A model generated the notes under the pieces. The model saw only the letters and a list, made by a program, of their open reading frames with translations, had not been told where the DNA came from and ran no database searches. From contig JARHVA010002682.1 of NCBI GenBank assembly GCA_037957365.1, positions 1,391,001 to 1,455,000 on the forward strand: a DNA stretch of 64,000 nucleotides, in the 5' to 3' direction. Positions 12,561 to 23,708 of this stretch are shown in pieces. Source of the DNA: Torreya grandis. Lineage: Eukaryota; Streptophyta; Pinopsida; Cupressales; Taxaceae. Both the position numbers and the translations under genes were made by a program. Numbering within the stretch: position 1 is the stretch's first letter; every line of letters begins with the position of its first letter.

Positions 12561-15506
12561 CAATCACATCAATATCAACTAACTATTGATATAAAAAAAT
12601 CATCCCATACCTACACCTCATCCACTAATGTTGTTCAAACCACAATTGATCCTTCTTCCTACACCAATAAGGAAAGGATAGCTAACATGAACAACTTTAA
12701 ACATATTGTTGCATCCATTTAACCTCAACCTCTTAGGTCACATGAATCAAAGGAGTACCTAATTCAAATTCCTACTCTAAAGTATATCATACATGGTCCT
12801 CATTTACCTCTGTTATCTCTTCATACCTCTCCTACACATCATATGTCACATTCAACATACTTAAAATATAAAAAATCAGCACATTTACTTATCTCCAAAT
12901 GCACCTACAACCCAATGCAAATCATTTTCATGGTTCGATGTTACCTCACTCCACCTCACATGTCGGGTCATCTTGTGATGCTCATCTACATATCCATTTA
13001 AAATTTGGGCATCTTATAATGCCCATCCCTATATCCACTTACCTATTGGGGTATCTTACGATGCCCACTCTTATTATAAAATATATACCAATAAAAAAAT
13101 TCAACTTCAAGAAACCTTCTAAGACTTATAACCTTGTATTTCACATGCTCATATTTGATATAGAAGTTATCATAAATCTTTCTTGTAATTTTTGTCTAAT
13201 GTTTCTTTCTTTTTGTACACTTTACTTCTTTTAGTTTCACTTTATTAACATCATCATTGTTGCCTTTGGTTTCTTTGGTTTTATTGCAAATTAAATTTGG
13301 CATTTTTTTTCATTTGGTTCTTAGATATATCTTTCATTATTGTCTTTTATGTCATTCTTTGCCTTAGTAGCTTTATGATTATTTTTCCCCCATTCTTTAG
13401 CATTCACCTCATTGGTGTTCACCTTATGATTTGTAGTGCAATACCATGGATAATACCTAGCTTTTCTCATAAATTACCACATTAAAACATATTTAAACCA
13501 CTTTTTGGGATGCCTACTACTTTCATTAGTGCTTGTACTCAATCCTTGTAGGTTAGTATGGCTTATCTAGTGACATGACTATCATAAGCATAGCTTCGTT
13601 TCTTTCATAGCACTATTTTACTTCTTTGTGATCAACTACAAGTGTACTCATCATTGTATCACTTATTACATATATGGATCTCTTATGATCCCCATATTTC
13701 CATTATTTCCTTTCATTTGAGTCTCACATCAGTCAATTTTGAGATTGCACACTTTCTTGTGGGCAAGTCTAGGAGTCTTAGACACCTTGGTCTTTAGGTC
13801 CTTTTCTCTAGTGACCAAGTATAAGCTCTCTTGTGTTTATCATATTTAATACCCATGTTTGGTTTTCCAAATCCATATGGAGGAGGAATAGAAAAATCCA
13901 TCAAGAAGTTAAAATCCAAATCATTTAACAAAAGGCAATGATCCCAAAGGCAACATTCAAAATTCTCAAAATTCAAATCACTCTAAAAGATGTGATTCAA
14001 AGCACATCTCTTTTTTCTAGTCAAATATCAAACTCTACATTTGGCCTCACGATAGAGCTAAGGTCTATTGGGGTGCAGTAGGCCAGTAGATTAGAAAAGG
14101 AGAATAAAAAAATCTTTTAGTGCTACCTACTTTCTCACACAACTACCTAATCTTTGTAGTAGACTGATGGCTCTATAAGGGGTCCTGAGGAATGGGGAAC
14201 AAGTTGTGGGAAGGTAGGTCCATTTTAATTTTCATGTATATAGCCTTCATGGGATGATCTATATACTTCACTTATTATCCCAAGCTTTGTGTTCATTAGT
14301 TAAAATGTCTTAAGTCCTTGGTGTTGATATTTCTTAGCCTTTCTCACTTGCCTAGTGTGTCTCATTTTTGTTAAGGATGCTCACATCATCCATGTGGTGA
14401 CTCACATTCCTTATTCACATCACCTATTTTCCTTATATTCCCCTTGTTGGATATTGCTTTTAGTTGATCACATCTAGCTTATTTACACCTCTTGGATTAT
14501 AGTTTGTGAGTTACATTGTAAGACCATGGATAGGACCATGACTTCCTCACAAACACCCTTTTACAATTTGTTTATTACACCATCTCATTATCATCTTAGT
14601 TATGTCATTAGGTGGTTGTGTTTTCTTACATTGTATCTTATAATAAGCACTAAGTTTGAGTTTTCATCCTTTAGAGCTTTTGATTTTCATTTTTCCATCA
14701 TGTTCTTATTTGATTTTTGAGGACTTCATTTATCTTACATATGACATTAGGCATTATTATATGTTTTTATTTATGTATGACTGCTTCATGTTTGTCTTAC
14801 ATATTGAATTACATTTCATTTTCACTTATTTATGCTTTCTTCACCCTCATTTGACATACTTATATTATATATTGATTTAAATTTTCATTTTCAACCATTT
14901 GTGATTCCTTTATGTTTGATTTGACATGCTTATCTTACATGGAGTTAATTTTCACTCACTTACATATCTTTGTTAAAGTTTTCTTGCATTGATATTTCAT
15001 TTTTCATTCATGTTTTACACACTTTTCAACATGATTTAGTATGTTCTACATTCCTTTTTGTCATTTATGTTTTACATGCTTTCCAATGTGATTTTGTGTG
15101 TTTTGCCATCGCTTTGTCATTCATTTGACTTCAATATTCTAACCTTGTCTTAAAAATCCTAATTTTCAAATTTTCCTAAGACCCTCATATCTTTGTCTCT
15201 ACTAACTCATTTTTCACTATTATATTCCAAACATTTCAATTTGTCACTCTTTTTTATACTAATCTCTACATGTTCACCTAATTTTATTCACATTGGACAC
15301 CTTCACTTTTCTCACAATTTCCTTCTTTATCTATATCACTAAGGTAAGAAAAGGTATGTATTTTTCAATTCTATCCTTTCATTTGTCTTATTTTCTCTTT
15401 ACTATATTTTACTTAGCGTCAGTGTTATGTATTATCATGTTCTATTCCCAAAGCACCATCCCAAGTTATACTCATGAAACACATGATGAGCTTCGAGTGT
15501 GGAATA
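12561..15506 (+). other. Element B 3' internal region, no recognisable gene
   Basis: Almost 3 kb lies between gag and the 3' LTR with no protease, reverse transcriptase, RNase H or integrase motif in either strand. It is T-rich with chance hydrophobic frames. A phrase near GGGCATCTTATAATGCCCAT recurs in degraded form around 12965, 13008 and 13050. Either the polymerase is lost beyond recognition or the element was built without one. Confidence 0.55.
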
Positions 15507-16696
15507 TGTATACACATATTTTTTCTAAATTTTATCACTTACTAAAACTTTTTATCTTAAAGGAACCCATCAAGTCTCAATCTCTCTTAGTGCATGCCTT
15601 AAGAGGTGCATAGAGAAAGGGGTGGGCAAATCATTAGTGCTTTGTAAGATTATTATCCCTTTTTCTACTTGTTATCTACATACTTGTCTCTTAAAAACCT
15701 TATCCTTAATATTTTTATTCTCTCTTGCACATTTCTCATCCATTTCCTATCTTTTATCCCCCTTTTCCCAACCTTAACCCCCTTTTGATTGTTCACTATA
15801 TTAGGTCAACACTATCGACTCTGTACAGTTTTCATCTCTAGTTTTATGTACTAGGTCAACTAGGTCAACCCTATATAATTTTGGGTAAAATTCACTTAAA
15901 ATCTAGGTCAGCTCTTGGCTGACCTAACCTATGACCTAGTCAATTATTATCCAAATTGTGCTAGGTCAATCAGGTTAACCTTGTCATTCAAAACTTTTAG
16001 AAGGACTTAGGGTTAAATTTTCCTATATATACAAGTTCATTTTACCATTATTTAGAGAAAATAAGAAGTAAGAGATATTGTGCATTTTCTTATCCACCAT
16101 TCTACTTGAGGAATAAGCTTAAGTTTTCATAATTTGTTTGGAGATACAGATCTTGTCTTATGGAAAAGTCTTTTGGATGCATTGATATGTTGTGTAGCCT
16201 AAAGCTGATTTTTCTTTATCATCCTTACATACCACAACAACCTCTTGCAAATCACATTGGCCAAGGGAGAGATTGAGGCTTGGTGAGTTCATCTTTAAAG
16301 GTAAGTATTCCTAAATTTATTCTTCCTTTATAAGAGTAGATAGATATGAATTTGTACTTATCTTCCATGCATTAAGATTTTATATATATTTATGTGAGTA
16401 TATGTTTCTTATGCATGTTTACTTTTGTTGTTTACTTTAGATATTATTAGTTTAGCGAGATATCAAAACATAGGACTTCCTTAAGGTTATTGCATGATTG
16501 TGCTTGACTGGAGGATTTGAAACTCTCTCTAGAATAGTTTATTATGGTAAGAGATCCCCTAATTGGGTCTAGTGGATCCCTATATTGGTCATGTTCCCAA
16601 TTATCTAATGTGTCTCCAATTAGAAGTGTATGGTATGATATATCTTCTCTAAGTAAGGATTGATTTATAGACATGATGCGTTTCTGATTGCATACA
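15507..16696 (+). repeat. Element B 3' LTR
   Basis: This is the second copy of the LTR at 7911. It begins TGTATACACA and ends GATTGCATACA, directly followed by the target duplication GTCTC. It is somewhat shorter than the 5' copy (1190 versus 1237 bases) because of small deletions. Confidence 0.85.
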
Positions 16697-16745
16697 GTCT
16701 CAAGTAACACTCTTAGCACTCAAGTGTCATTTTTAGATGATTAAA
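16697..16745 (-). repeat. Element A 5' LTR, displaced end
   Basis: GTCTCAAGTAACACTCTTAG matches 1256-1275 and was cut from the rest of the LTR by element B. It ends at 16745, followed by AATGG, the right target duplication of A. Confidence 0.85.
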
Positions 16746-16750
16746 AATGG

Positions 16751-17973
16751 ATATTTTATTATTTTATTCTAAGTTGGCTTAGCTAGAAACATTGGGTCCA
16801 ATCATTTTAGTTCCTAGTTTTTAGGAGTCAACACCAATTTTTATGGATAATTTCTTATTGTGTTTTGGTGTGCATTATGCCAAGTGTTGATTCTTATTAA
16901 AAATTCCATGTTTTTTTGGATTGTTGAAAGTGGAGGGTCCCCTAAATTTCCATTGTAATTGATGTTTTCCCTACATTTTGTCTTCCTTTCAAATAAATAC
17001 AGTCCACCATTCCATTGCTTTCTCCACTACCACTTTCAACTCTTATCTTACTTAGCAATAAATTCTTTTATTCCTTAAATTATTCATGCATTATTTTAAG
17101 CTTAAAACTCATGCCAATCCTTCTTTCTTTCAATTTAAATTTCACGAGTTTCACTTATATGCTAAAAATTACAATGTATGTTATCATGATTATTTTAGTT
17201 TTATGAAATATTGTAACTCATTTTTACCATGTTCTTGATAGAGGTGATGTGAATCTCACTAATTAATATACAACATTAATTGACTTTTTCCACATTGTCA
17301 CAATATAAAAACTCTGTGATGGAGTTATCTATATAAAATGTTGTTTATTTGTAATGTTGTTATGTACCTTACCTTAGTGATGAACCTTGAAAGAATTTTG
17401 AAATGTTGATTTGTTTTCTTTTCTACACAATTCTCTCTAGAATAATTTCAATAAATATGAAAGTTTAAAATATATAAAAGCTATATGTTATTGCATAAGT
17501 AATGTATGCCTCCATGGAATAATCAAACATGAATTGTTTGATATGTGAATAAATACATTTAATATAGGTGTTGAAAGGTGATATAATGGCAGGAGATTAT
17601 TTTTTGATGGTGAAGGATATTATGAAGAGATAAATATTATTTATATTGGGTGTCAATTACAACACATAAGTTGAGAAACAAGAATCACATAATTAATGGA
17701 CAAAAATCATAAAAACTAATGATTAATTTTTAGAATGATATTTTTTCAAAATGAGTTTTATATTATGATTATGGTTTAATATGACAAAAATGATAGTGTT
17801 CACGTATAAAAAATTTAGTGGATAATGTTAAAAAAAATATGTAATTGTGACCTTTGTAAATCCAAATGTATACAAAAGTTAGAATCCAAAAAAAACATAA
17901 GTCATTTTTACATTTAAAATTTTATACCTAGTTTTAAAACTAAAAAAGTTAAAATATTTTAAAGTAAGAGTTT
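16751..17973 (+). repeat. Long repeat D, copy 1, second piece
   Basis: It aligns in the same orientation with about 27160-28335. Landmarks are GGCTTAGCTAGAAACATTGG, GTCAACACCAATTTTTATGG, GTTGAAAGGTGATATAATGG and ACATAAGTTGAGAAACAAGA. No coding domain is visible. It is interrupted on the right by element C. Confidence 0.8.
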
Positions 17974-18003
17974 TGATAAAATTGATTAAAATAGCTTTAG
18001 GAA

Positions 18004-18097
<94 letters not shown>

Positions 18098-18229
18098 AGT
18101 GGAAGATATGCATGATCTAACATCCTCATACATGTGGGATTATCTTTCCCAATGACCTAATAACACCTAGGAAGCTAAATAATATATGTATGGTAAAACC
18201 ATTAAATGGAATAAAAACCTACACTAACA
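17974..18229 (-). repeat. Element C 3' LTR with expanded microsatellite
   Basis: It matches 21339-21514 at both ends: TGATAAAATTGATTAAAATA on the left, and the stretch from CTCATACATGTGGGATTATC to CCTACACTAACA on the right. It is about 80 bases longer because a short TATATA in the other LTR has grown here into (TA)n(CA)n. Confidence 0.85.
18008..18094. repeat. (TA)n(CA)n microsatellite
   Basis: About 30 TA units run into about 14 CA units. The matching place in the other LTR has only TACATATATAGG, so the expansion happened after insertion of element C. Confidence 0.95.
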
Positions 18230-18242
18230 CCCCCCCTTAAGC
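18230..18242 (-). other. Polypurine tract of element C
   Basis: The minus strand reads GCTTAAGGGGGGG followed by the LTR start TGTTAG. This is the usual copia arrangement. Confidence 0.75.
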
Positions 18243-19195
18243 ATAACTTAGGTGGGTATAAGAATTGGATCTCAACAACTAGGCCTGATTAGGTAACCAA
18301 GTACAAAAAAACTCTCATAAAGTAGAGAAAAAGGAGAAAATCTATAAGAAAAAATTCCCCTAAAAGAGAGAAAACAAGAAGAGGGATAAAACCCCACTAT
18401 AATCGGTAACTGCCTATAGCCACCTTGTGTCCTTAAAATGAGCTCGCTAGAGTGACTATGGGTCAGAAGCATATGCAATGAAGAGTGGATCACCCTAGAA
18501 TAGTGAATGTGTTTGACAAGTGTTTGATGGATATCCAATCAAGGTGTGGTTCCTATGTAAGGAATTGTACTCCTCATATATAATATATGAGCTAACTCAT
18601 ACACTCAATTATGGTGCATTGGAAGCAAAGGTGAAGAAGGATTATAAAATGCCTTGTAACTATGTACGAGATTACTTGATATCTAATGAGTCTTGGATAA
18701 TTGTACCTATTACCTGATTCATCTAAAGTGGACCATAAGTAGGTGGATCAATAAATAACTCCTTAATATCTAGAAGGTGATAAGGAGATGGTTGATGTGT
18801 TTCCCCATCACTACTGTAGTCATCTATGCTAGAAGAGAAGTCCTCATCATCAGAGATGTACTCACGTTCAGAATTTCATCAATTCTAGGTGAGTTTGATG
18901 AATAATAATATGAAGAGTTAGGGACAAAGTGTGTGAAATTATGCAGTGGATTCTAATGATTGACTATTCCCACTACCACTATAATATCATTATGCACCTC
19001 TCTAACATACACTAAATTTAGAGTGAACTTAATACACATACCCAAACCAAGGTGAGTAATCTATTAGACTAATAGGAGATCAGTTGAAAGTGAAGGTATA
19101 CTTAGAACATTATTAAATGTTCCACCACTCACTTCAACATACTCTCTCTTGAAAACTTGTGTAGAAGTTTCATCACCCAATCGAATAGTGGACAT
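18243..19195 (-). other. Element C remnant between protease and 3' LTR
   Basis: This should carry integrase, reverse transcriptase and RNase H but is under 1 kb. I find none of the copia landmarks. Short frames (18272-18538 minus, 18520-18717 plus) look like chance. It is best explained by an internal deletion of about 3 kb. Confidence 0.6.
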
Positions 19196-19275
19196 GTCAC
19201 ATGGTTTTGAGGAAGTGAACTCTACCTGTGAAGAATCCATGTGATGTGATGCACCAGCATCAATAAACCATGTAT
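19196..19275 (-). pseudogene. Copia protease fragment of element C
   Basis: On the minus strand the sequence reads WFIDAGASHHMDSS (19270 down to about 19229). It continues as SKPCDMSTIRLGDETSTQV in the 19200-19130 region. This is the copia aspartic-protease signature W-x-x-D-S/A-G-A-S-x-H-M, with Ala in place of the usual Ser after the catalytic Asp. It follows gag in the expected order and is not part of a complete frame. Confidence 0.7.
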
Positions 19276-19311
19276 TAGTCTAAGGTACAGTTGAAACTAG
19301 GTCCCTAACTT

Positions 19312-19689
19312 TTACTTTATCCTTACCATATTCATTTGCCTTTTTTTACCATTACCATTTGCCTTGGAAGATTCTAGAGTTGATGAAATTGGTTTGATAA
19401 ACTCAGGAACACTTATATTGTTTTTCTCAAGAAGGCTAGTTAGGTGGTCAATATGCTTTTTCAAACATTTGATTTCATCATTCTTTCCTGATAAATACAC
19501 ACATTTGATCCTCTCTTTCTTAGTCTTAACACTAGAAGAGGTCTCATTGGTTGATTTGGAGGTGGGAGGATTTTGATCCTTTTCCTCTTGATCATTTTTA
19601 TTATGTTTTTTCTCCCTATTATTTGAATCCTTCAATTTCCCATTTCCAACAATTAGAGCATGTGGTTTTGATGATTTTAATGTACCCAT
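19312..19689 (-). pseudogene. C-terminal gag region of element C
   Basis: A 125-codon minus-strand frame is rich in Lys, Asn and Ser. It holds KCVYLSGKNDEIKCLKKHID, which looks like a degraded CCHC zinc knuckle followed by the usual Lys-rich stretch before protease. It lies between the gag core at 20011 and the protease at 19196, as in intact copia elements. It is not functional alone. Confidence 0.6.
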
Positions 19690-20010
19690 TTGTATTAAAT
19701 TATCTTACTCTTGAGTCAAGTCAGCAACAAAATAATCTAAAGAGGAAATTTTCCATGCAGCTCCAAGAGCATTTTTTTTGGTGTGGAAAGTAAAGACAAA
19801 CACAAAATAATCTGGACCTAGTTTGGAGAGTATAGAAGGAACTAGTTAATCATATTTATTATCTATTCCACATTATTTTAACTACAATCTCAAAGACTTA
19901 AATCTTAGTGAAGAAATCTTGTAGGATGTCAAAACTACCAAGACTTAAGCTTATAAGCTCATTCTTTAGTTCATGACCTCTCATCACATCTAGCTTCCCA
20001 AAGAGCTTTT

Positions 20011-20328
20011 CTAGTGTGACCCATACTTCATTTGGTTTTTTATAGATTCAACATGAAAGAGTAGATCAGGAGACCTGGTAAGATATAATAATCCAAAGGC
20101 TTCATCACAATGGTTAAACCATTTAACTTCTTTTGTATTAGTATTTGGTTTAGTCTTAGTGCCCATAATTATGTGATGTAAACCCTTGGTCCATAAAATG
20201 ATTGGAATTTTAGATTTCCATTCATAATAGTTAAAATTCATGAGAGGACATATCAAATTATGCCCATAATGTAAGTTTAAGTTTTCAAAAATGAAAAGAA
20301 GGCACGAATAAAATAAAAAGAGACACAC
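20011..20328 (-). pseudogene. Gag core of element C (copia)
   Basis: The frame includes NYYEWKSKIPIILWTKGL and CDEAFGLLYLTRSPDLLFHV. These correspond to the copia capsid pattern: W-x-x-K-(I/M) with hydrophobic spacing, then D-E-x-A-x-x-x-I/L. The frame ends in the expected region before the knuckle, but a shift separates the two pieces. It encoded the nucleocapsid precursor of a virus-like particle. Confidence 0.7.
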
Positions 20329-21326
20329 AACATGCCCCTAAAATTAACTCCAATCAACCCCCCAGATTTTGGCACTTTATAATTTTAGTGCCATTAAAAA
20401 AAGTCAGCTCCAAGGATATGAGCATGAAGAAATAAGCACTTTTGGAAAAATAGGTTCTTCAATCTGAGTTGCGTATCAAAAGATACAAGACTTTCAATAG
20501 TTATTATCTATTTGATTAAATTTGCACTAAATTTAAATGCTCCTTTTAATAAAAAAACTAGTTTTAGTAAAATAATGGATGGGAAGATGTGAACTAGATA
20601 TATGTTGTTACCTAAATAACTCACCCACTATTTGCATATGTCAGGCGTAGCCAAAGGCCTAATTGCTAGGGGTCACAGAATGACCTCACTAGAGAATTTT
20701 GATACTTGTACATAATCTGTGAGATGGGTCTAAGTAGATCCCTAGCATCAAACACCCAGTGCAAGGATGGTGAGGTTAGGCTTCAAATGATAGTGGGAAA
20801 ATTTACTTGAGGATGATGATGATAGGTAGAGATCTAGTGAAGAGTAGAGGGGACTTTTGAAGTACAAAGTAGGGCATGGTATCTGCACGATGTACCTAGA
20901 TTTGGATGTTTTTATCGATTCAGGTTGAAACTTGAGCAATGAAGGTGATTCAAACCAAACACAATACCAAATCAAACAATGGTGGCAAAAAATACCTAGA
21001 TTTGATTGTCAATGTGGGTGTCTCCTCTTTGATGGCTTAGCCAATGTGCCTCATGGCTCTAAACAGCTCAGCCTATGTGTTGAATATAATAGATCTACAA
21101 AAAAGGCTTATATGGCCTATATAGAAAACCATGCAAATATTATTCTATTTGACATAGGCCAAATAAAACTAACACATACGAATGTCAAGGTCATTGAGAA
21201 AATAAGATTATGATGAAAACATAGATATGCAAATTTATTTATTCTCAATAATTTATATCAGAATATGAATTAGAAATCAGCATTATCTTCAATAGATAAA
21301 ATGATGCTTGTTACCAGAACCTATGT

Positions 21327-21338
21327 GCTCTAATACCA
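21327..21338 (-). other. Primer-binding site of element C (initiator Met tRNA type)
   Basis: The minus strand reads TGGTATTAGAGC directly after the LTR. The common plant copia site is TGGTATCAGAGC, so there is one C to T change. It fixes the right LTR as the 5' LTR. Confidence 0.85.
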
Positions 21339-21514
21339 TAACAAAATTGATTACAATAGATTTAAGAAAGGTACATATATAGGTGGAAGATAGGCATGAC
21401 CCAAAATCCTCATACATGTGGGATTATCTTCCCCAATGACCCAATAACACCTAAGCAATCTAAATAAAATATGTAGGAAAAAACCATTTAATGGAATAAA
21501 AACCTACACTAACA
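21339..21514 (-). repeat. Element C 5' LTR
   Basis: A 176-base LTR, which in the minus direction begins TGTTAGTGTAGG. It lacks the long microsatellite seen in the other copy, so it shows the ancestral length. Confidence 0.85.
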
Positions 21515-23708
21515 TTTTATAGATTCAATTTTGTAAAATAATTAGTATTCAATGTTTTGAATTTCATTATTGGGTATGTCTTCAGGGAATATAAGATTGA
21601 ATATGGACCCAATAGTGAGATCCAAAATGTTAGATAATAATATTTTATGCAATTAAATCCATAAAATTCTTACCTATTATTACATTGTAAAAAAACTAAT
21701 CTTAAAACATAAAATATTATTTTTAATTATATTATTTATCTTATATTATTTTTAATTATTTTAATTAAAAACCTTCTCAACTATAAATTTTCATTAACCT
21801 TTTATTTTAGGTCTTTAAGTACAATATTAGTAAAATAATAATTTTGTTATTATTTTGAATTGTTAAATATATTCTAGGTACTTTTTTAGACTTTGGATTT
21901 TTCTGTGCAGATATATTATTAGGTGTTTTAAAGTGTTATGCAATTGGAATGTAAAATTGATTAGCATATTATATAATTTGTCTTTTCTTTAGTCTTTGAC
22001 CTAACCCCTAAAATAGTAATCAAATTAATGTGTGTAAAGTTAACTAACTTTGGCTAACCCTTGAGGAGTTTCAGCTACATATCCTACACGCTTGGAATTA
22101 AATTCAATGTAGTTATCTTGTGCATATTAGTGAAATTTCAAGCAAGATATTTATCTCCTCTTTTGAGTGATTTATAATACAAACTATATGAACATTCACC
22201 TAACCTCTCCTTTGGTACATATTGATGATGTCATAATGGCTTAAATAAAGTTGAAATGTCAAAATGTTAGCTCGATCGAAAGTGTCGTAAAAGATATGGT
22301 CAAGGAAGGCTTGTCGTATACTTAAGGTAGAATGTCACATAGAGATTATATGGAGCATTGATGTATCAATAGGAATATATGTGAACATGTTGTTAGGTGA
22401 GATTATATGGTTCATTTATGTATTAATAGGATTTTGAACATATGTGGTTAGATAATATTATACTTATATTTTGATGTACTATATGTTTGGGGTATGGGTA
22501 GTTGATGTGAAAATTAATGGTAGGTGATTTCATTTAGATGATATGTATCTAATCATAGTGGTAGGTGAGAGAATTCATTATAAATAGGTTTCCCTAGTCA
22601 TGCATTTATTTAAGCATGCCCCCTACACATGTGAGAGGAAGTGAATAATATTTTATGTGGAGTGGTTCCTTCCAATAAGGAACATCATACAATGTTGCCT
22701 TACCTTAAGGGTTTGATATAATATATATATTAGGTTATAATATTTTTTACTTGTGACATTCTTAATAATCTACTTGAATTATAGATAATGATTCACTATT
22801 CACTAAATACTTAAATGATACCTAACACTTGAATAAGGATGATTTTGTATATATATGGTTCTCTAGGAAATGACATCACTATTGTCAACTATGGAAAATA
22901 ACAAGAAGCAAAATCAAATGTGTGGGAAATTCTAACCAAGGTAGAAGGGTCCATAGAAAAAAAAAGGACAGAATACATGGAGTATTATTACCACATAAAA
23001 TAGAATCGATGCTTCAGCTTGAATTACCAAATTGTCGTTGGAGAAACAAATGTCCAAAATGAGGTAAAACAACTCAAAAGATATATAAATGAGGGACAAA
23101 ATATGAATTTTTTTTAAGACATCAAGAGGGATTAAATCCAAAGAGAATCTAATGCAAAATAGGAAGTGTAAAAAAACTGAATACACATAAGTGGTCCCAA
23201 TATTAAAAAGGGGGAAATAACACAATTGAAAAGAGTCTCATACCAAAATTCAACCATTTAAAATGCAAAAATATTCACATATCAATTTTTTTTAGCAGCA
23301 TAAGAGTGCAAACATTACATCACCAAATGATAACTTTGATTTACATATGGTCATTTTTTTTATGGTGGTCATATTGTGATAGACAACAAAAATAATTTCA
23401 CAACTCCAAAACATATATTTTTATGTTAGGGCTACTGCTAGCAAAGTACTCTACCAACATTAATGGTAAAATAAAGAAAATTAATATTTTTTACTTCAAA
23501 ATACAAAGCATAGTCTTTTAAAACTATAATTTGTAAATATCAATTGTAAAAAAAAAAAATTGCCTTAGTGTTAAACAAAATATCAAAATCCACATGACCA
23601 TTTCCCTAAAATGAGATTAATGAATTATATCAGCAAAATCCAACAAAACCATAATCTTGGGCAGATAATATGTGTCATTTATTATTTTTATGCAAAAATA
23701 AATGTGAC
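21515..23708 (+). repeat. Long repeat D, copy 1, third piece
   Basis: It aligns with 28336-29238 and then 47934-49126. At 22451-22470 it reads ATATTATACTTATATT without interruption, the empty site for element E. It holds direct repeats of about 60 bases around GAGATTATATGG...TTAATAGGA (22340-22440), also seen at 29110-29220. Similarity fades at about 23700. No coding domain is recognised; the short frame at 22932-23225 is discounted. Confidence 0.8.

Larger units (their letters stand above)
7911..16696 (+). mobile_element. Element B: gag-only gypsy-type LTR retrotransposon nested in element A
   Basis: The LTRs are 7911-9147 and 15507-16696, both starting TGTATACACA. They are flanked by a 5-bp duplication, and the A LTR sequence resumes exactly after it. 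A plus-strand gag lies at about 11170-12560, and TATATATA in each LTR points the same way. The region from gag to the 3' LTR has no readable polymerase. A long leader (9148-11165) holds a periodic GGTCGACC-type repeat. I found no clear primer site or polypurine tract at the LTR edges. It is probably a non-autonomous element of about 8.8 kb. Confidence 0.85.
103..16745 (-). mobile_element. Element A: gag-only gypsy-type LTR retrotransposon, split by element B
   Basis: Two diverged LTR copies in direct orientation bound the element: 103-1304, and 6734-7910 continued at 16697-16745. The flanks AGTGG (98-102) and AATGG (16746-16750) form a 5-bp target duplication with one mismatch. A polypurine tract on the minus strand abuts the left LTR, and a minus-strand gag remnant follows the right LTR, so the element reads right to left. 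Without the nested element B its length is about 7.85 kb. The internal region holds gag but no recognisable protease, reverse transcriptase or integrase, so it was probably non-autonomous. By eye the LTRs agree at roughly four bases in five, which makes it old. Confidence 0.85.
17974..21514 (-). mobile_element. Element C: Ty1/copia LTR retrotransposon, deleted
   Basis: Short LTRs (17974-18229 and 21339-21514) frame a minus-strand internal region. It has an initiator-Met-type primer site, a gag, a protease motif, and a polypurine tract next to the left LTR. The flanking sequence of repeat D continues on both sides, so this is a clean insertion, though the target duplication is blurred (AGTTT on the left, TTTTA on the right). 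The internal region is only 3.1 kb. Integrase, reverse transcriptase and RNase H are missing between the protease and the 3' LTR. Confidence 0.85.

Noticed and set aside
12330..12582. Three overlapping short frames on both strands
   Set aside because: They are alternative readings of the gag knuckle region of B; only the frame continuing gag is kept.
17879..18133. 84-codon minus frame with (YI)n and (CV)n
   Set aside because: It is the (TA)n(CA)n microsatellite read as protein.
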